This document shows positions 7,604-20,701 of a stretch of 51,385 bases of DNA, piece after piece. The notes below the pieces were generated by a model, which was not told the DNA's origin, made no database searches, and saw only the letters and a program-made list of their open reading frames with translations. Location of the stretch: the NCBI GenBank assembly GCA_019911785.1, contig JAIOJM010000177.1, forward strand, positions 1-51,385, written 5' to 3'. Position numbers and translations under genes: made by a program. Position 1 is the first letter of the stretch, and each line of letters opens with the position of its first letter. Source of the stretch: Sulfuricella sp. (GTDB lineage Bacteria; Pseudomonadota; Gammaproteobacteria; Burkholderiales; Sulfuricellaceae).

Positions 7604-9034
7604 ATGAATTTACGCCACCTAGTCTTGCTCATACCGCTGCTGACCCTGCCGGGCGTGTTGGCCGATGGCCTGCCCGACCTGGGTGAGGCATCGCAAAGCG
7701 GATTCTCCCCGCAAACCGAGCGCCGCATCGGCGAGGCCATCATGGCTGACGTCCGCCATGACCGCAGCCTGGTGGACGATACCGAACTGACCGACTATCT
7801 CAACAACCTCGGCTACCGGCTGGTGGCCTCCAGTGCGGAAAACCGCCAGGATTTCGAATTTTTCGTACTGCGGGACAACACCCTGAATGCCTTTGCCCTG
7901 CCAGGCGGGTTTATCGGCGTGCACACCGGACTGATACTCGCGGCACAGAGCGAATCCGAGCTCGCCGCCGTGCTCGGCCACGAAATCGCCCACGTCACGC
8001 AGCGCCACCTGGCGCGCATCATCGCCAAACAGGAGCAAAGCATGGTGACCTCACTCGCCGCGCTGGCGGTGGCGATCCTGGCTGCGCGTTCCAATCCGCA
8101 GGTTGCCAATGCCGCCATGGCGACAGCGCAAGCGACTTCCATCCAGACCCAGCTCGACTTCACCCGCGAGCACGAGCGCGAGGCCGACCGCATTGGCATG
8201 CAGACGCTGACCCAGGCCGGATTCGATCCGCGCGGCGCGGCTTCTTTCTTCGAACGGCTGCAAAAATTCAACCGCTTGTACGAAAACAACGCACCGGAAT
8301 ACCTGCGCACTCACCCGATCACCAGCGATCGCATTGCCGATCTGCAGAACCGCCTGGAAAACAAGCCCTATAGGCAGGTTCCGGACAGCCTGGAATTTCA
8401 GCTGGTGCGCGCCAAGCTGCGCGCCGACGAAGGGACGCCGCAGCAAGCGATCGCCCACTTCGAGGAAGCGCTGCGCGAAAAGAAATACAGCAGCGAAGCC
8501 GCCAGCCGCTACGGCCTGGCAGCCGCCCTGTTGCGCGCCAAGGAGACCGCGCGCGCCGAGCAGGAACTGGCACAATTGCGCAAAGCCACTGCGCCCAACG
8601 CAATTATCGAAAACCTGGGTGCCCTGATCAAGACTGCCGCCGGCCCGCAAGGCGCCGCCCTCGCCCAGTACCAGGCGGCACTGAAAAGCTTTCCCAATCA
8701 CCGTGCGCTGGTGTACGGCTATGCCGAAGCCCTGCTGCAGAACCGCCACAGCGGCGATGCGCTGAAGCTGGTCGGCGACCGGCTGCGCCGCTTCCCCAAC
8801 GACGGCCGGCTCTACGAATTGCAGGCGCAAGGCTACGCCATGCAGGGCAAGATGCTGCTCTCCCACCAGGCGCAGGCCGAAGCCTATACGCGCCAGGGCA
8901 ACCTGGTCGCGGCCATCGAGCAGCTGCAGCTCGGCTTGAAGGCGGGCGACGGCGATTTCTACCAGCTTTCCATTGCCGAGGCACGGCTCAAGGCATTGCG
9001 CGCCGAACATGCCGAACTCGCCAAGAAACCCTAG
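7604..9034 (+). CDS. bepA: BepA-like periplasmic M48 metalloprotease with TPRs
   Basis: Secreted 476-residue zinc protease of the BepA (YfgC) family, which in relatives degrades or assists assembly of stalled outer-membrane proteins such as LptD. A signal peptide occupies residues 1-20 (LLIPLLTLPGVLA). The zinc site is HEIAH at 126-130, with the third ligand in EREADR near 192. The C-terminal half (about 275-470) is TPR-like helices. Its start follows element A2 by about 50 bp. It ends about 70 bp before clpS on the same strand, and nothing ties it functionally to ClpS/ClpA. Confidence 0.88.
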   Translation: MNLRHLVLLIPLLTLPGVLADGLPDLGEASQSGFSPQTERRIGEAIMADVRHDRSLVDDTELTDYLNNLGYRLVASSAENRQDFEFFVLRDNTLNAFALPGGFIGVHTGLILAAQSESELAAVLGHEIAHVTQRHLARIIAKQEQSMVTSLAALAVAILAARSNPQVANAAMATAQATSIQTQLDFTREHEREADRIGMQTLTQAGFDPRGAASFFERLQKFNRLYENNAPEYLRTHPITSDRIADLQNRLENKPYRQVPDSLEFQLVRAKLRADEGTPQQAIAHFEEALREKKYSSEAASRYGLAAALLRAKETARAEQELAQLRKATAPNAIIENLGALIKTAAGPQGAALAQYQAALKSFPNHRALVYGYAEALLQNRHSGDALKLVGDRLRRFPNDGRLYELQAQGYAMQGKMLLSHQAQAEAYTRQGNLVAAIEQLQLGLKAGDGDFYQLSIAEARLKALRAEHAELAKKP

Positions 9035-9107
9035 CTTGGTAGGGTGGAGGTACTTGAAAAATTCATCGACAGCGTCAATATGGTTTTACTATGATTAAAG
9101 GAAGCGA

Positions 9108-9416
9108 ATGGGTAGCAAGCGTCAAGAAACTCCGGTACTGGAAACGGTAAGAAGCAGGCTGAAGTCCCCGCCGCTGTTCAACGTGGTGCTGCTGAACGAC
9201 GATTTCACGCCGATGGAGTTTGTCGTCGAGGTACTGCAGCAATATTTTTCCAAGACCCTCGAACAAGCGACGGAAATCATGCTCAAAGTACATACTGAAG
9301 GCGCTGGCCTGTGTGGGGTGTACCCCAAGGACATCGCCGCCACCAAGGTCGAACAGGTCGTGGCATTCGCCCGCCAGCATCAACATCCGCTGCAATGCGT
9401 GATGGAGGGAAATTGA
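9108..9416 (+). CDS. clpS: ClpS, ClpAP adaptor for N-degron substrates
   Basis: 102-residue adaptor that delivers N-end-rule substrates to ClpAP. The hallmark [18 protein letters not shown] (residues about 26-43) forms the N-degron pocket, and GVYPKDIA is also conserved. AGGAAG stands 3 bp upstream of the ATG. clpA follows after 1 bp, so the two are co-translated. Confidence 0.95.
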   Translation: MGSKRQETPVLETVRSRLKSPPLFNVVLLNDDFTPMEFVVEVLQQYFSKTLEQATEIMLKVHTEGAGLCGVYPKDIAATKVEQVVAFARQHQHPLQCVMEGN

Positions 9417-9417
9417 A

Positions 9418-11682
<2,265 letters not shown>

Positions 11683-11705
11683 CGAAAACTCGCGAAGCGA
11701 GCGGC

Positions 11706-11747
11706 AAAAAAGGCGCAGGATTCAAGAAATCCTGCGCCTTTTTTTAT
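11706..11747 (+). terminator. Intrinsic terminator of clpSA
   Basis: The stem AAAGGCGCAGGATT/AATCCTGCGCCTTT with a 5-6 base loop is followed by a T-run. The A-run on the other side means it can also end leftward transcription. Confidence 0.9.
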
Positions 11748-11767
11748 TTAAAACCTGGCCGGCTGAT

Positions 11768-11974
11768 TTACTTCTTTTTTTCCACCTTGCAAGTACTCAT
11801 GCCGAACAGACTGTAGGCCGGGCACCAGTTCATCAGCCCGGTGGCCAGGGGAACGATGCCGATCAGGCCAACCCACAGCGGCAACACGCCGGCAACGCCC
11901 AGACCCAACAGCGCCAAACCGGCCACAATGCGAACCACCCTGTCAACACCACCTACATTTGCTTTCATCTTCAC
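11768..11974 (-). CDS. DUF2892 (YgaP-like transmembrane) protein
   Basis: 68-residue inner-membrane protein of the DUF2892 family. An N-terminal cytoplasmic stretch (MKMKANVGGVDRVVRI) is followed by two hydrophobic segments (about 16-32 and 36-50) and a WCPAYSLFGMSTC segment with two cysteines, as in the membrane anchor of the YgaP rhodanese. Function unknown. The GGAGG-type ribosome site (GAGGATG) lies just before the ATG. It stands alone, facing clpA tail to tail. Confidence 0.85.
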   Translation of the reverse strand: MKMKANVGGVDRVVRIVAGLALLGLGVAGVLPLWVGLIGIVPLATGLMNWCPAYSLFGMSTCKVEKKK

Positions 11975-12050
11975 ATCCTCCAGTCAAAAAATGTTGCCGT
12001 GGTTAAATCATAGGCGCGATGGCGCTGGATGTCTGTGACTTTGGTTACAT

Positions 12051-12719
12051 TCACGACGAAGCTTGCGCAATGTTGCGCAGCACGGCTGCATCGAGAATTC
12101 TGATCTGTTCCCGGCCCAGCGCAACCAGGCCCTGATCCTGAAAATTTTTCAGCAGCCGGCTGATCATCTCGCGCACGCTGCCGAGTTCGTCCGCCAGACC
12201 CTGATGGGTGGCATTGACAACTTCGCCCTTCGCCAGCAGCAGCGCCGCCAAACGCTGATCGAGCTTGTGAAAAGCCACTTCTTCCACCAGTTGCATCAGG
12301 TCGGCGAGGCGTTCGCCGAACAGGTTGAAAATAACCGCACGAAAAGGCGGATGCTGCTCGATCAGCTGGGTAAACAATGCCCTCGGCACCACCACCGCCG
12401 TCAAGTCATGTTCCGCCACGCCGCGCGCCGGATAGGCGGAGTTGCCCAACAAACAGCTGCTGGTGATGATGCAGCTTTCGCCGGGCAGAACGCGGTAGAG
12501 CTGGAGTTCGCGCCCGTTCGCCCCGGCCTTGGCCACGCGCACCGAGCCCGACAGCAGCATGGGGAAAGCCTGGCACGGGCCGCGCGACTCGAACAGCACA
12601 GTCCCCGCCGGTGCTTCGATATAGGCAGCCTCCTGGTCGAGCCGCCGCCACAGATCGGCGGGGACATTCCGCAGCGCCGGAAACAGGGCGAGAAGATTAT
12701 CCTTGATGATGCCGTCCAT
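12051..12719 (-). CDS. Crp/Fnr-family regulator with paired cysteines
   Basis: 222-residue transcription regulator: cyclic-nucleotide-binding-type beta-roll (residues 20-120), long dimer helix, and winged HTH (about 165-210, THQGLADELGSVREMISRLLKNF). The N-terminal four-cysteine cluster of FNR is absent. Cysteines at C49, C83 and C89 (GESCIITSSCLL) could sense thiols or sulfane sulfur, which is my inference. Its ATG lies 1 bp after the stop of fisR, so it is the second gene of that operon and probably a partner in sulfide-responsive control. No target site is proposed. Confidence 0.85.
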   Translation of the reverse strand: MDGIIKDNLLALFPALRNVPADLWRRLDQEAAYIEAPAGTVLFESRGPCQAFPMLLSGSVRVAKAGANGRELQLYRVLPGESCIITSSCLLGNSAYPARGVAEHDLTAVVVPRALFTQLIEQHPPFRAVIFNLFGERLADLMQLVEEVAFHKLDQRLAALLLAKGEVVNATHQGLADELGSVREMISRLLKNFQDQGLVALGREQIRILDAAVLRNIAQASS

Positions 12720-12720
12720 C

Positions 12721-14079
<1,359 letters not shown>

Positions 14080-14093
14080 TTTGGCATCACCTC

Positions 14094-14112
14094 ATGACAG
14101 ATTGTCATGACA
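14094..14112. promoter_or_regulatory. TGTCAT-type inverted repeat next to fisR (putative FisR site 1)
   Basis: ATGACA-GAT-TGTCAT, continuing into the perfect palindrome TGTCATGACA. It lies 15 bp from the fisR start codon, where binding would autoregulate fisR. The half-site is shared with 14201-14218. Confidence 0.55.
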
Positions 14113-14200
14113 CAGTATAACCATGACCAAGCTTCCATGTAAATCAAAAAGTTGCTGCCTCAACAGGCTGAGAAAACATTTATTTCATGAATGACTATAC

Positions 14201-14218
14201 TGTCATATTGGCATGACA
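14201..14218. promoter_or_regulatory. TGTCAT-N6-ATGACA inverted repeat (putative FisR enhancer)
   Basis: A perfect 6-bp half-site pair, 60 bp upstream of the sigma-54 promoter, at a suitable position for an activator enhancer. The assignment to FisR is inferred from the context. Confidence 0.6.
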
Positions 14219-14277
14219 GCCTGACATCACGGAAATCACGCCAATTAAATTCCATTAACAATCAACAAGGTGCGTCC

Positions 14278-14293
14278 TGGCACGCCGATTGCT
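14278..14293 (+). promoter_or_regulatory. Sigma-54 promoter of the sqr operon
   Basis: TGGCAC-N5-TTGCT with the exact GG-N10-GC spacing of -24/-12 promoters. It lies 38 bp before the start of the small gene at 14331. With the divergent fisR and the intervening inverted repeats it forms a complete activator-enhancer-promoter set. Confidence 0.88.
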
Positions 14294-14330
14294 AATGGAT
14301 TTACCACAACCCCAATAAATGGAGAAACCA

Positions 14331-14528
14331 ATGGCCGCGAAATGGATACTGCGCGAAGGCGTAAAAATGGACGACGCTACTGCGAGCGAAGTCGCCAAGA
14401 TCGCCTGTGCGCTGAAATCCCTGTCAGCCTACACCAGCCTGGCGATGGAAAGCGAGGATGCGCCGGAAGACCTGCAAGCCATCGTAGACGAAGGGCTTGA
14501 GGCGATGACCCGGATTTTCGTCTGGTAA
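14331..14528 (+). CDS. Small acidic protein co-transcribed with sqr
   Basis: 65-residue predicted cytoplasmic helical protein with no cysteine or membrane segment (MAAKWILREG… ending EAMTRIFVW). GGAG lies 6 bp before the ATG at 14331. An upstream in-frame ATG at 14319 would overlap that ribosome site. It is the first gene behind the sigma-54 promoter and 67 bp ahead of sqr, so its product is probably made with SQR on sulfide exposure. I do not recognise a family. The sequence has the look of helical accessory proteins such as DUF1641 fragments, but that is not certain. Confidence 0.7.
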   Translation: MAAKWILREGVKMDDATASEVAKIACALKSLSAYTSLAMESEDAPEDLQAIVDEGLEAMTRIFVW

Positions 14529-14595
14529 TTCGGGATTGCTCCCGGTAAAAAAACGCTACCCCGGAAAAACTCTTAACCCATAAGGAACTGTGCAC

Positions 14596-15864
14596 ATGGC
14601 ACATATCATCATTCTCGGCGCAGGCATAGGCGGTATGTCGTGCGCGTACGAAATGCGGGAGCAGGTTCGCCCCGAAGACAAGGTCACGGTGATTTCGGAC
14701 TCTCCGCTCTTTCAATTCGTCCCTTCCAACCCCTGGGTTGCCGTCAACTGGCGCACCAAGGAAGACATCACCTTCCCCATCGCGCCCTATTTAGAGCGCA
14801 AGGGTATCAACCTGATCGCGACACCGGCGAAGCGCGTTCATCCCGAGAAGAACCAGGTCGAACTGACCGACGGCCAAATCGTCGACTATGACTTCCTCGT
14901 CATCGCCACCGGACCGAAGCTCGCCTTCGACGAAGTGGAAGGCATGGGGCCAGGCAAGAACACTCATTCCATCTGCCACGTCGATCACGCAGTGGATGCC
15001 GGCAAGGCATGGGACCAGTTCATACGGGATCCGGGCCCAATCGTAGTGGGTGCCGCGCAGATGGCTTCCTGCTATGGGCCTGCCTATGAATTCGCCATGA
15101 TCATGGACACCGACCTGCGCAAACGCAAGATCCGCGACAAGGTGCCGATGACCTTCGTCACCGCCGAACCCTACATCGGCCATCTCGGCCTGGGCGGCGT
15201 AGGCGACTCCAAGGGACTGATGGAATCCGCCATGCGCGACCGCCACATCAAGTGGATTTGCAATGCCAAGGTCACCAAGGTCGAGCCGGGCAAGATGTTC
15301 GTCACCGAACTGGACGACATGGGCAACGTCAAGAAGGAACACGAACTGCCGTTCAAGCACTCGATGATGCTGCCGGCGTTCAAGGGCGTGGATGCCGTGT
15401 TCGGCATCGAGGGGCTGGCCAACCCGCGCGGCTTCATCCTGATCGACCCGTTCCAGCGCAACCCGAAATACAACAACATTTACGCAATCGGCGTGTGCGT
15501 CGCCATCCCGCCGGTGGAGGCCACCCCGGTGCCGACCGGCGCGCCCAAGACCGGCTACATGATCGAAACCATGGTCACCGCCACGGCGCACAACATCCGC
15601 GCCGTGCTCGACGGCAAGGAGCCGGATTACAAGGCCACCTGGAACGCCATCTGCCTGGCCGACTTCGGCGACACCGGCGCCGCCTTCGTGGCGCTGCCGC
15701 AGATCCCGCCGCGCAACGTCAACTGGTTCAAGGAAGGCAAGTGGGTGCATCTGGCCAAGATCGCCTTCGAGAAATACTTCATCCGCAAGATGAAAAAGGG
15801 CACCACCGAGCCGATCTACGAGAAATACGTGCTCGGCGTGCTCGGCATCAAGAAGAAAAAATAA
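14596..15864 (+). CDS. sqr: Sulfide:quinone oxidoreductase, type I
   Basis: Membrane-associated flavoprotein of 422 residues that oxidises sulfide to polysulfide or sulfane sulfur and passes electrons to quinone. It reads almost throughout like the Acidithiobacillus ferrooxidans enzyme. The FAD fold is at 4-18 (IIILGAGIGGMSCAY). Catalytic cysteines C127 (SICHVDHA), C159 (MASCYGPAYE) and C353 (AICLADFGD) match C128, C160 and C356 of that enzyme. The PTGAPKTGYM motif is present, and the C-terminal FEKYFIRKMKKG helix fits the membrane anchor. AAGGA precedes the ATG at 14596. It is under the sigma-54 promoter at 14278 and ends in a strong terminator. Confidence 0.96.
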   Translation: MAHIIILGAGIGGMSCAYEMREQVRPEDKVTVISDSPLFQFVPSNPWVAVNWRTKEDITFPIAPYLERKGINLIATPAKRVHPEKNQVELTDGQIVDYDFLVIATGPKLAFDEVEGMGPGKNTHSICHVDHAVDAGKAWDQFIRDPGPIVVGAAQMASCYGPAYEFAMIMDTDLRKRKIRDKVPMTFVTAEPYIGHLGLGGVGDSKGLMESAMRDRHIKWICNAKVTKVEPGKMFVTELDDMGNVKKEHELPFKHSMMLPAFKGVDAVFGIEGLANPRGFILIDPFQRNPKYNNIYAIGVCVAIPPVEATPVPTGAPKTGYMIETMVTATAHNIRAVLDGKEPDYKATWNAICLADFGDTGAAFVALPQIPPRNVNWFKEGKWVHLAKIAFEKYFIRKMKKGTTEPIYEKYVLGVLGIKKKK

Positions 15865-15895
15865 AGCATTATCTATTTTGTTGTGTCTCCGTTTT

Positions 15896-15924
15896 GGGGC
15901 GGCTTCGGCCGCCCCCTTTTTTTT
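15896..15924 (+). terminator. Intrinsic terminator of sqr
   Basis: The stem GGGGCGGC/GCCGCCCC closed by a TTCG-type tetraloop (GGCTTCGGCC) is followed by eight T. Confidence 0.95.
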
Positions 15925-16034
15925 GAGGTTGCGGCCAATCCCACTTTTCAAGAAGGGTTAAGCAGTAAGCAGCCTGTCAATAACGGATATAATAAAGAAT
16001 TGTCGAAATACCATCATTTTTTTGAGCGCATACC

Positions 16035-18590
16035 ATGCTGAAAGCCTATCGTGACCATGCCGCCGAGCGCACTGCGCTTGGCCTGCCGCCGCTACCTCTG
16101 AACGCGGAACAAACCACGGCCCTGAGCGAATTATTGAAGAGCCCGCTTGCGGGAGAGGGCGCCTTCCTCGTCGATCTGCTGGAAAACCGTATCCCTGCCG
16201 GCGTCGACGACGCGGCCAAAGTAAAGGCAGCCTTCCTCGCCGATATCGCCAACGGCAGGACAGACTCGCCGCTGGTCAGCAAACAGCACGCGGTGAAACT
16301 GCTCGGCACCATGCTTGGCGGATATAACGTTACCGCCCTGATTTCCCTGCTCGACACTGACCTCGCTACCGACGCGGCCGAGGCGCTGAAGCGAACCATC
16401 CTGATTTTCGACGCCTTCCAGCAGGTTGCCGACCGGATGCAGGCAGGCAACGCCCACGCCAAATCCCTGATTCAGTCCTGGGCCGAGGGGGAATGGTTCA
16501 CCGCCAAGCCCGCGCTGGCGGAAACCATCAAAACCGTGGTGTTCAAGGTGCCGGGGGAAACCAACACCGACGACCTTTCTCCCGCCCAGGCAGCCTGGTC
16601 GCGCCCTGACATTCCGCTCCACGCCAAGGAAATGCTGGTCGCCAAGATGCCGGATGCGCTCGGCACCATCGCCAAGCTGAAGGAAAAGGGTTTGCCCCTG
16701 GCCTATGTCGGCGATGTGGTCGGCACCGGTTCCTCGCGCAAATCCGCGATCAACTCGGTGCAATGGCATATGGGCGCGGACATTCCCCATATCCCCAACA
16801 AGCGCACCGGCGGCATCGTGCTGGGCAGCAAGATCGCGCCGATCTTCTTCAACACCGCCGAGGACTCCGGCGCGCTGCCGATCGAGTGCGACGTTTCCGC
16901 CATGAACACCGGCGACGTCATCATCATCCATCCCTACCAGGGCCAAGTCACCGACGAGGCCGGCAAGCTCATCGCCAGTTTCACCCTGGCTCCGGTCACG
17001 CTGGCGGATGAAGTCCGCGCCGGCGGCCGCATCCCGCTGATCATCGGCCGCGGCCTCACCACCCAGGCGCGCGCCGCTCTCGGCCTGCCGCCCTCGACCC
17101 TGTTCGCCCTGCCCACTCCAGTTGCGGACACCGGCAAGGGCTACACCCTGGCGCAGAAGATGGTGGGTCGCGCCTGCGGCGTCGCCGGCGTGCGCCCCGG
17201 CACTTATTGCGAGCCGAAGATGGCCACCGTCGGCTCGCAGGACACCACCGGCGGCATGACCCGCGACGAACTGAAAGAGATTGCCTGCCTCGGCTTCTCC
17301 GCCGATCTGGTGATGCAGAGCTTCTGCCACACTGCGGCCTACCCCAAGCCGGTGGACATCAAGCTGCAGCATACCCTGCCCGAATTCATGTCCAGTCGCG
17401 GCGGCGTGAGTCTCAAAGCGGGCGACGGCGTGATCCACTCCTGGCTGAACCGCATGCTGCTGCCCGACACTGTCGGCACCGGCGGCGATTCCCACACCCG
17501 CTTCCCGATCGGCATTTCCTTCCCTGCCGGTTCCGGCCTGGTAGCCTTCGCCGCCGCCATGGGCATGATGCCGCTGGACATGCCGGAATCGGTGCTGGTG
17601 CGCTTCAAGGGCCAGATGCAGCCGGGCATCACCCTGCGCGACCTGGTCAATGCCATCCCCTATGCCGCGATCCAGGAAGGCACCATGACGGTCGGCAAGC
17701 AGGGCAAGAAGAACGTGTTCTCGGGCCGCATTCTGGAAATTGAGGGCCTTCCGGATCTGAAGGTGGAGCAGGCGTTCGAACTCGCCGATGCCTCGGCCGA
17801 GCGATCCGCAGCCGCCTGCACGGTACGCCTCAACAAGGAACCGGTGATCGAGTATCTCAATTCCAACGTCGCCCTGCTCAGCAACATGATCGAGAACGGC
17901 TACCAGGATGCTCACACCCTGCAACGCCGCATCGACGCCATGAAAGCCTGGCTGGCCAAGCCCGAGCTTCTGGCGCCGGATGCCGATGCGGAATACGCCC
18001 ATGTGATCGAGATCGATCTCGCCACCATCAAGGAACCTCTGGTCGCCTGCCCCAACGATCCGGACGACATCAAACCGCTGTCCGCCGTCGCCGGCGACAA
18101 GATCGACGAGGTATTCATCGGCAGCTGCATGACCAACATCGGGCATTACCGCGCCGCCTCGAAAATGCTCGAGGATGCCGGTCTGATCACGCCCCGCCTG
18201 TGGGTGGTACCGCCGACCCGGATGGACGAAGCCGAACTCAGGGAAGAAGGCGTCTACGGCGTTTTCGGCCGCGCCGGCGCGCGCACCGAAATCCCGGGCT
18301 GCTCCCTGTGCATGGGTAACCAGGCGCGGGTGGCGGACCATGCCACGGTGTTCTCCACCAGCACGCGCAACTTCGACAACCGGATGGGCAAGGGCGCCCG
18401 CGTCTACCTTGGCTCGGCCGAACTGGCAGGGGCTTGCGCGCGTCTGGGGCGCATCCCGACGGTGCAGGAGTACCTTGATCTGGTAAACAGCAAGATCGCT
18501 CCCGAGACCGACAATATCTACCGTTACCTCAACTTCGACCGGATGGAGGAATACCGTCCGCGCAAGATCATTAAACTGACGCAGGTATAG
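16035..18590 (+). CDS. acnB: AcnB, aconitate hydratase B
   Basis: 851-residue bifunctional aconitase / 2-methylisocitrate dehydratase of the TCA cycle. N-terminal HEAT-like domain (about 1-160), swivel domain with [16 protein letters not shown] near 235, and catalytic domains with the Fe-S cysteines in GSCMTNIG (about 700) and [11 protein letters not shown] (about 760). The motif [10 protein letters not shown] near 485 is intact. Full length, no defect seen. It ends 7 bp before the GST-like gene on the same strand, so the two are probably one transcript. Confidence 0.97.
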   Translation: MLKAYRDHAAERTALGLPPLPLNAEQTTALSELLKSPLAGEGAFLVDLLENRIPAGVDDAAKVKAAFLADIANGRTDSPLVSKQHAVKLLGTMLGGYNVTALISLLDTDLATDAAEALKRTILIFDAFQQVADRMQAGNAHAKSLIQSWAEGEWFTAKPALAETIKTVVFKVPGETNTDDLSPAQAAWSRPDIPLHAKEMLVAKMPDALGTIAKLKEKGLPLAYVGDVVGTGSSRKSAINSVQWHMGADIPHIPNKRTGGIVLGSKIAPIFFNTAEDSGALPIECDVSAMNTGDVIIIHPYQGQVTDEAGKLIASFTLAPVTLADEVRAGGRIPLIIGRGLTTQARAALGLPPSTLFALPTPVADTGKGYTLAQKMVGRACGVAGVRPGTYCEPKMATVGSQDTTGGMTRDELKEIACLGFSADLVMQSFCHTAAYPKPVDIKLQHTLPEFMSSRGGVSLKAGDGVIHSWLNRMLLPDTVGTGGDSHTRFPIGISFPAGSGLVAFAAAMGMMPLDMPESVLVRFKGQMQPGITLRDLVNAIPYAAIQEGTMTVGKQGKKNVFSGRILEIEGLPDLKVEQAFELADASAERSAAACTVRLNKEPVIEYLNSNVALLSNMIENGYQDAHTLQRRIDAMKAWLAKPELLAPDADAEYAHVIEIDLATIKEPLVACPNDPDDIKPLSAVAGDKIDEVFIGSCMTNIGHYRAASKMLEDAGLITPRLWVVPPTRMDEAELREEGVYGVFGRAGARTEIPGCSLCMGNQARVADHATVFSTSTRNFDNRMGKGARVYLGSAELAGACARLGRIPTVQEYLDLVNSKIAPETDNIYRYLNFDRMEEYRPRKIIKLTQV

Positions 18591-18597
18591 CAAGAAA

Positions 18598-19209
18598 ATG
18601 AAACTGATCATGACCCCGACCAGCCCGTTCGCGCGCAAGGTGCGCATCGTCCTGGCGGAAAAACGCATCGAATACGAACAGGTAGTAGACAGCCCGTGGG
18701 AAGCGGGCACCCACGTCCCCGACTACAACCCGCTCGGCATGGTGCCGGTGCTGGTGCTGGACGACAACCACGCCCTGTTCGATTCGCGCGTGATCGTCGA
18801 ATATCTCGACACTGTCAGCCCGGTGTCCCAGTTGATTCCCAAGGACAGCCGCCAGCGTCTGGCGGTGCGCCGCTGGGAAGCGCTGGCCGATGGCATCTCC
18901 GACGCCGCCGCTGCGATCTACATCGAGAAGAAACGTCCCGAATCGCAGCAGAGCCCTGAATGGATCGTACGCCAGGAACAGAAAGTGTTCCGCGGCCTCG
19001 AAGCGATGGCGGAAGAGTTGGGAGGCAAGAACTGGTGCACCGGCGAATTCTTCAATCTTTCGGATATCGCCATGGGATGCGCACTGGGCTACCTCGACCT
19101 GCGCTTTCCCGAGATCGAATGGCGCAAGGCTCACCCGGTGCTGGCCCGCCTCGCCGACAAACTGTCGCAGCGGCCGTCTTTCAAGGAAACCCTGCCACCT
19201 GCCGCTTAA
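18598..19209 (+). CDS. Glutathione S-transferase family protein (SspA/GstB-like)
   Basis: 203-residue cytoplasmic protein with a thioredoxin-fold N-terminal domain (MKLIMTPTSPFARKVRIVL) and a helical GST C-terminal domain (from about 90). The N-terminal SPFARKVR motif has serine, not cysteine, at the catalytic position. NPLGMVPVLVLDD and the DSRVIVEYLD glutathione-binding motif are typical. The substrate cannot be read from sequence. It directly follows acnB (7 bp). Confidence 0.85.
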   Translation: MKLIMTPTSPFARKVRIVLAEKRIEYEQVVDSPWEAGTHVPDYNPLGMVPVLVLDDNHALFDSRVIVEYLDTVSPVSQLIPKDSRQRLAVRRWEALADGISDAAAAIYIEKKRPESQQSPEWIVRQEQKVFRGLEAMAEELGGKNWCTGEFFNLSDIAMGCALGYLDLRFPEIEWRKAHPVLARLADKLSQRPSFKETLPPAA

Positions 19210-19259
19210 AGTGTGAGCACCACCCGGATAAGCTCCGGGTTAGCTGCTATATTTCAAGC

Positions 19260-19643
19260 ATGGTCCGCACCCTCAGCCTGCTCCTGCTCTGCCTCGCTCT
19301 GCCGCTCACCTCGTGGGCGGCGGGCGAAACCGTGGCTTACACCTCGCTGGTCATCACCCAACCTGCTGCGGAAGAAACCATCCACGACAATACCGGCACC
19401 CTGGCCGTGGAACTGGCGCTATCACCTGCACTGCAAATCGAGCAAGGGCACCGGATCAAGCTGCTGCTGGACGGCACGGCAATGCCCGTCACGGGAACGA
19501 CAAGCCTGACGCTTACGGAAATCGACCGCGGCGCCCACACCCTGCAAGCCGCGGTGGAGGATCAATCAGGGGCAGTTTTGATCGTGTCAGAGCCGGTCAG
19601 CTTCTATATGTGGCGTGCCTCAGCCCTGTTCCGCCGTCACTGA
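19260..19643 (+). CDS. Exported protein of unknown function
   Basis: 127 residues with a clear signal peptide ([16 protein letters not shown], cleavage near residue 20) and a beta-rich, Ig-like remainder ([26 protein letters not shown]). It resembles the beta-sandwich tails of betaproteobacterial DUF4124-type periplasmic proteins, but the DUF4124 domain itself is absent. The ATG at 19260 is the first possible start. Its 3' end overlaps the mnmA stop codon tail to tail by 7 bp. Confidence 0.7.
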   Translation: MVRTLSLLLLCLALPLTSWAAGETVAYTSLVITQPAAEETIHDNTGTLAVELALSPALQIEQGHRIKLLLDGTAMPVTGTTSLTLTEIDRGAHTLQAAVEDQSGAVLIVSEPVSFYMWRASALFRRH

Positions 19644-20701
19644 ATCACACCTCCCCCCAGGCACACTTCGCTCTCGTACACCACCACCGACTGGCCCGGC
19701 GTCACGGCCCATTGCGGCTGGGCGAAATCAATCTCGCAGCTTTCCCTGTCCACGCGACGGATGCAGCAAGGCGCATCCGCCTGGCGGTAGCGAATCTTGG
19801 CACCATAGACCCAGTCCGTGTGGGGCGGATGGCCTGACACCCAGGACAGGTCGGCGGCGACCAGTGCTTCCCTGAACAAGGCGGGATGGTCATGCCCCTG
19901 CACCACGATCAGCACGTTGCGCGCCATGTCCTTGCCGGCGACGAACCACGGCTCGCCCTGCCCTCCGATGCCCAGCCCCTGCCGCTGGCCGATGGTGTAA
20001 TAGGCCAGCCCCTCGTGCCGCCCCACCACTTTGCCTTCCGGCGTTTCCATGTCGCCCGGCTGCTTCGGCAGGTAGCGGGAAAGGAATTCGCGAAACGGAC
20101 GCTCGCCGATGAAGCAGATGCCGGTGCTGTCCTTCTTGGCATGGACCGGCAAACCGGCCTCGCGGGCAATCTCGCGCACCTCGCGCTTGTAGATCTCGCC
20201 CAGCGGGAACAGGGTCCGGGACAGCTGCGCCTGGTTGAGACGGTGCAGGAAATAGCTCTGGTCCTTGCTGCCGTCTTCCGCCTTGAGCAGCTCGAACAGC
20301 CCGGCCCGCTCCCGCACCCGGGCATAATGCCCGGTGGCGATCTTGTCGGCGCCGAGCGCGATGGCATGGTCGAGAAAGGCCTTGAACTTGATTTCGGAAT
20401 TGCACAGCACGTCCGGATTGGGGGTGCGGCCGGCCTGGTATTCGCGCAGGAACAGCGCGAATACCCGCTCGCGGTATTCCCTGGCGAAATTGACCGCCTC
20501 GACCTCGATGCCGATCTTGTCGGCCACCGCCAGCACGTCCATGAAATCCTGCTTGGCCGGGCAATAGCCTTCGGTGTCGTCATCCTCCCAGTTCTTCATG
20601 AACAGGCCGACCACATCATACCCCTGCCGCTTCAGCAGCAACGCCGCGACAGCGGAATCCACCCCGCCCGACATGCCCACCACCACACGCTTATTTCTCA
20701 T
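19637..20701 (-). CDS. mnmA: MnmA, tRNA 2-thiouridylase
   Basis: 354-residue enzyme that makes s2U34 in tRNA-Lys, tRNA-Glu and tRNA-Gln using sulfur delivered through the TusA relay. The PP-loop is [15 protein letters not shown] near the N-terminus. The catalytic cysteines are in [12 protein letters not shown] and [13 protein letters not shown] tRNA-Lys(UUU) gene, one of its substrates, lies 3 kb away, probably by chance. Its ATG overlaps the 3' end of the upstream exported-protein gene, so nudJ, that gene and mnmA form one leftward operon. Confidence 0.96.
   Translation of the reverse strand: MRNKRVVVGMSGGVDSAVAALLLKRQGYDVVGLFMKNWEDDDTEGYCPAKQDFMDVLAVADKIGIEVEAVNFAREYRERVFALFLREYQAGRTPNPDVLCNSEIKFKAFLDHAIALGADKIATGHYARVRERAGLFELLKAEDGSKDQSYFLHRLNQAQLSRTLFPLGEIYKREVREIAREAGLPVHAKKDSTGICFIGERPFREFLSRYLPKQPGDMETPEGKVVGRHEGLAYYTIGQRQGLGIGGQGEPWFVAGKDMARNVLIVVQGHDHPALFREALVAADLSWVSGHPPHTDWVYGAKIRYRQADAPCCIRRVDRESCEIDFAQPQWAVTPGQSVVVYESEVCLGGGVIQ

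Noticed and set aside
16135..16165. The sequence CCCGCTTGCGGGAGAGGGC inside acnB, resembling the extragenic palindrome at 6814-6856.
   Set aside because: It encodes [11 protein letters not shown], which matches the normal AcnB N-terminal region (compare LLKNPPAGEEEF of the E. coli enzyme), so it is ordinary coding sequence, not an inserted repeat.
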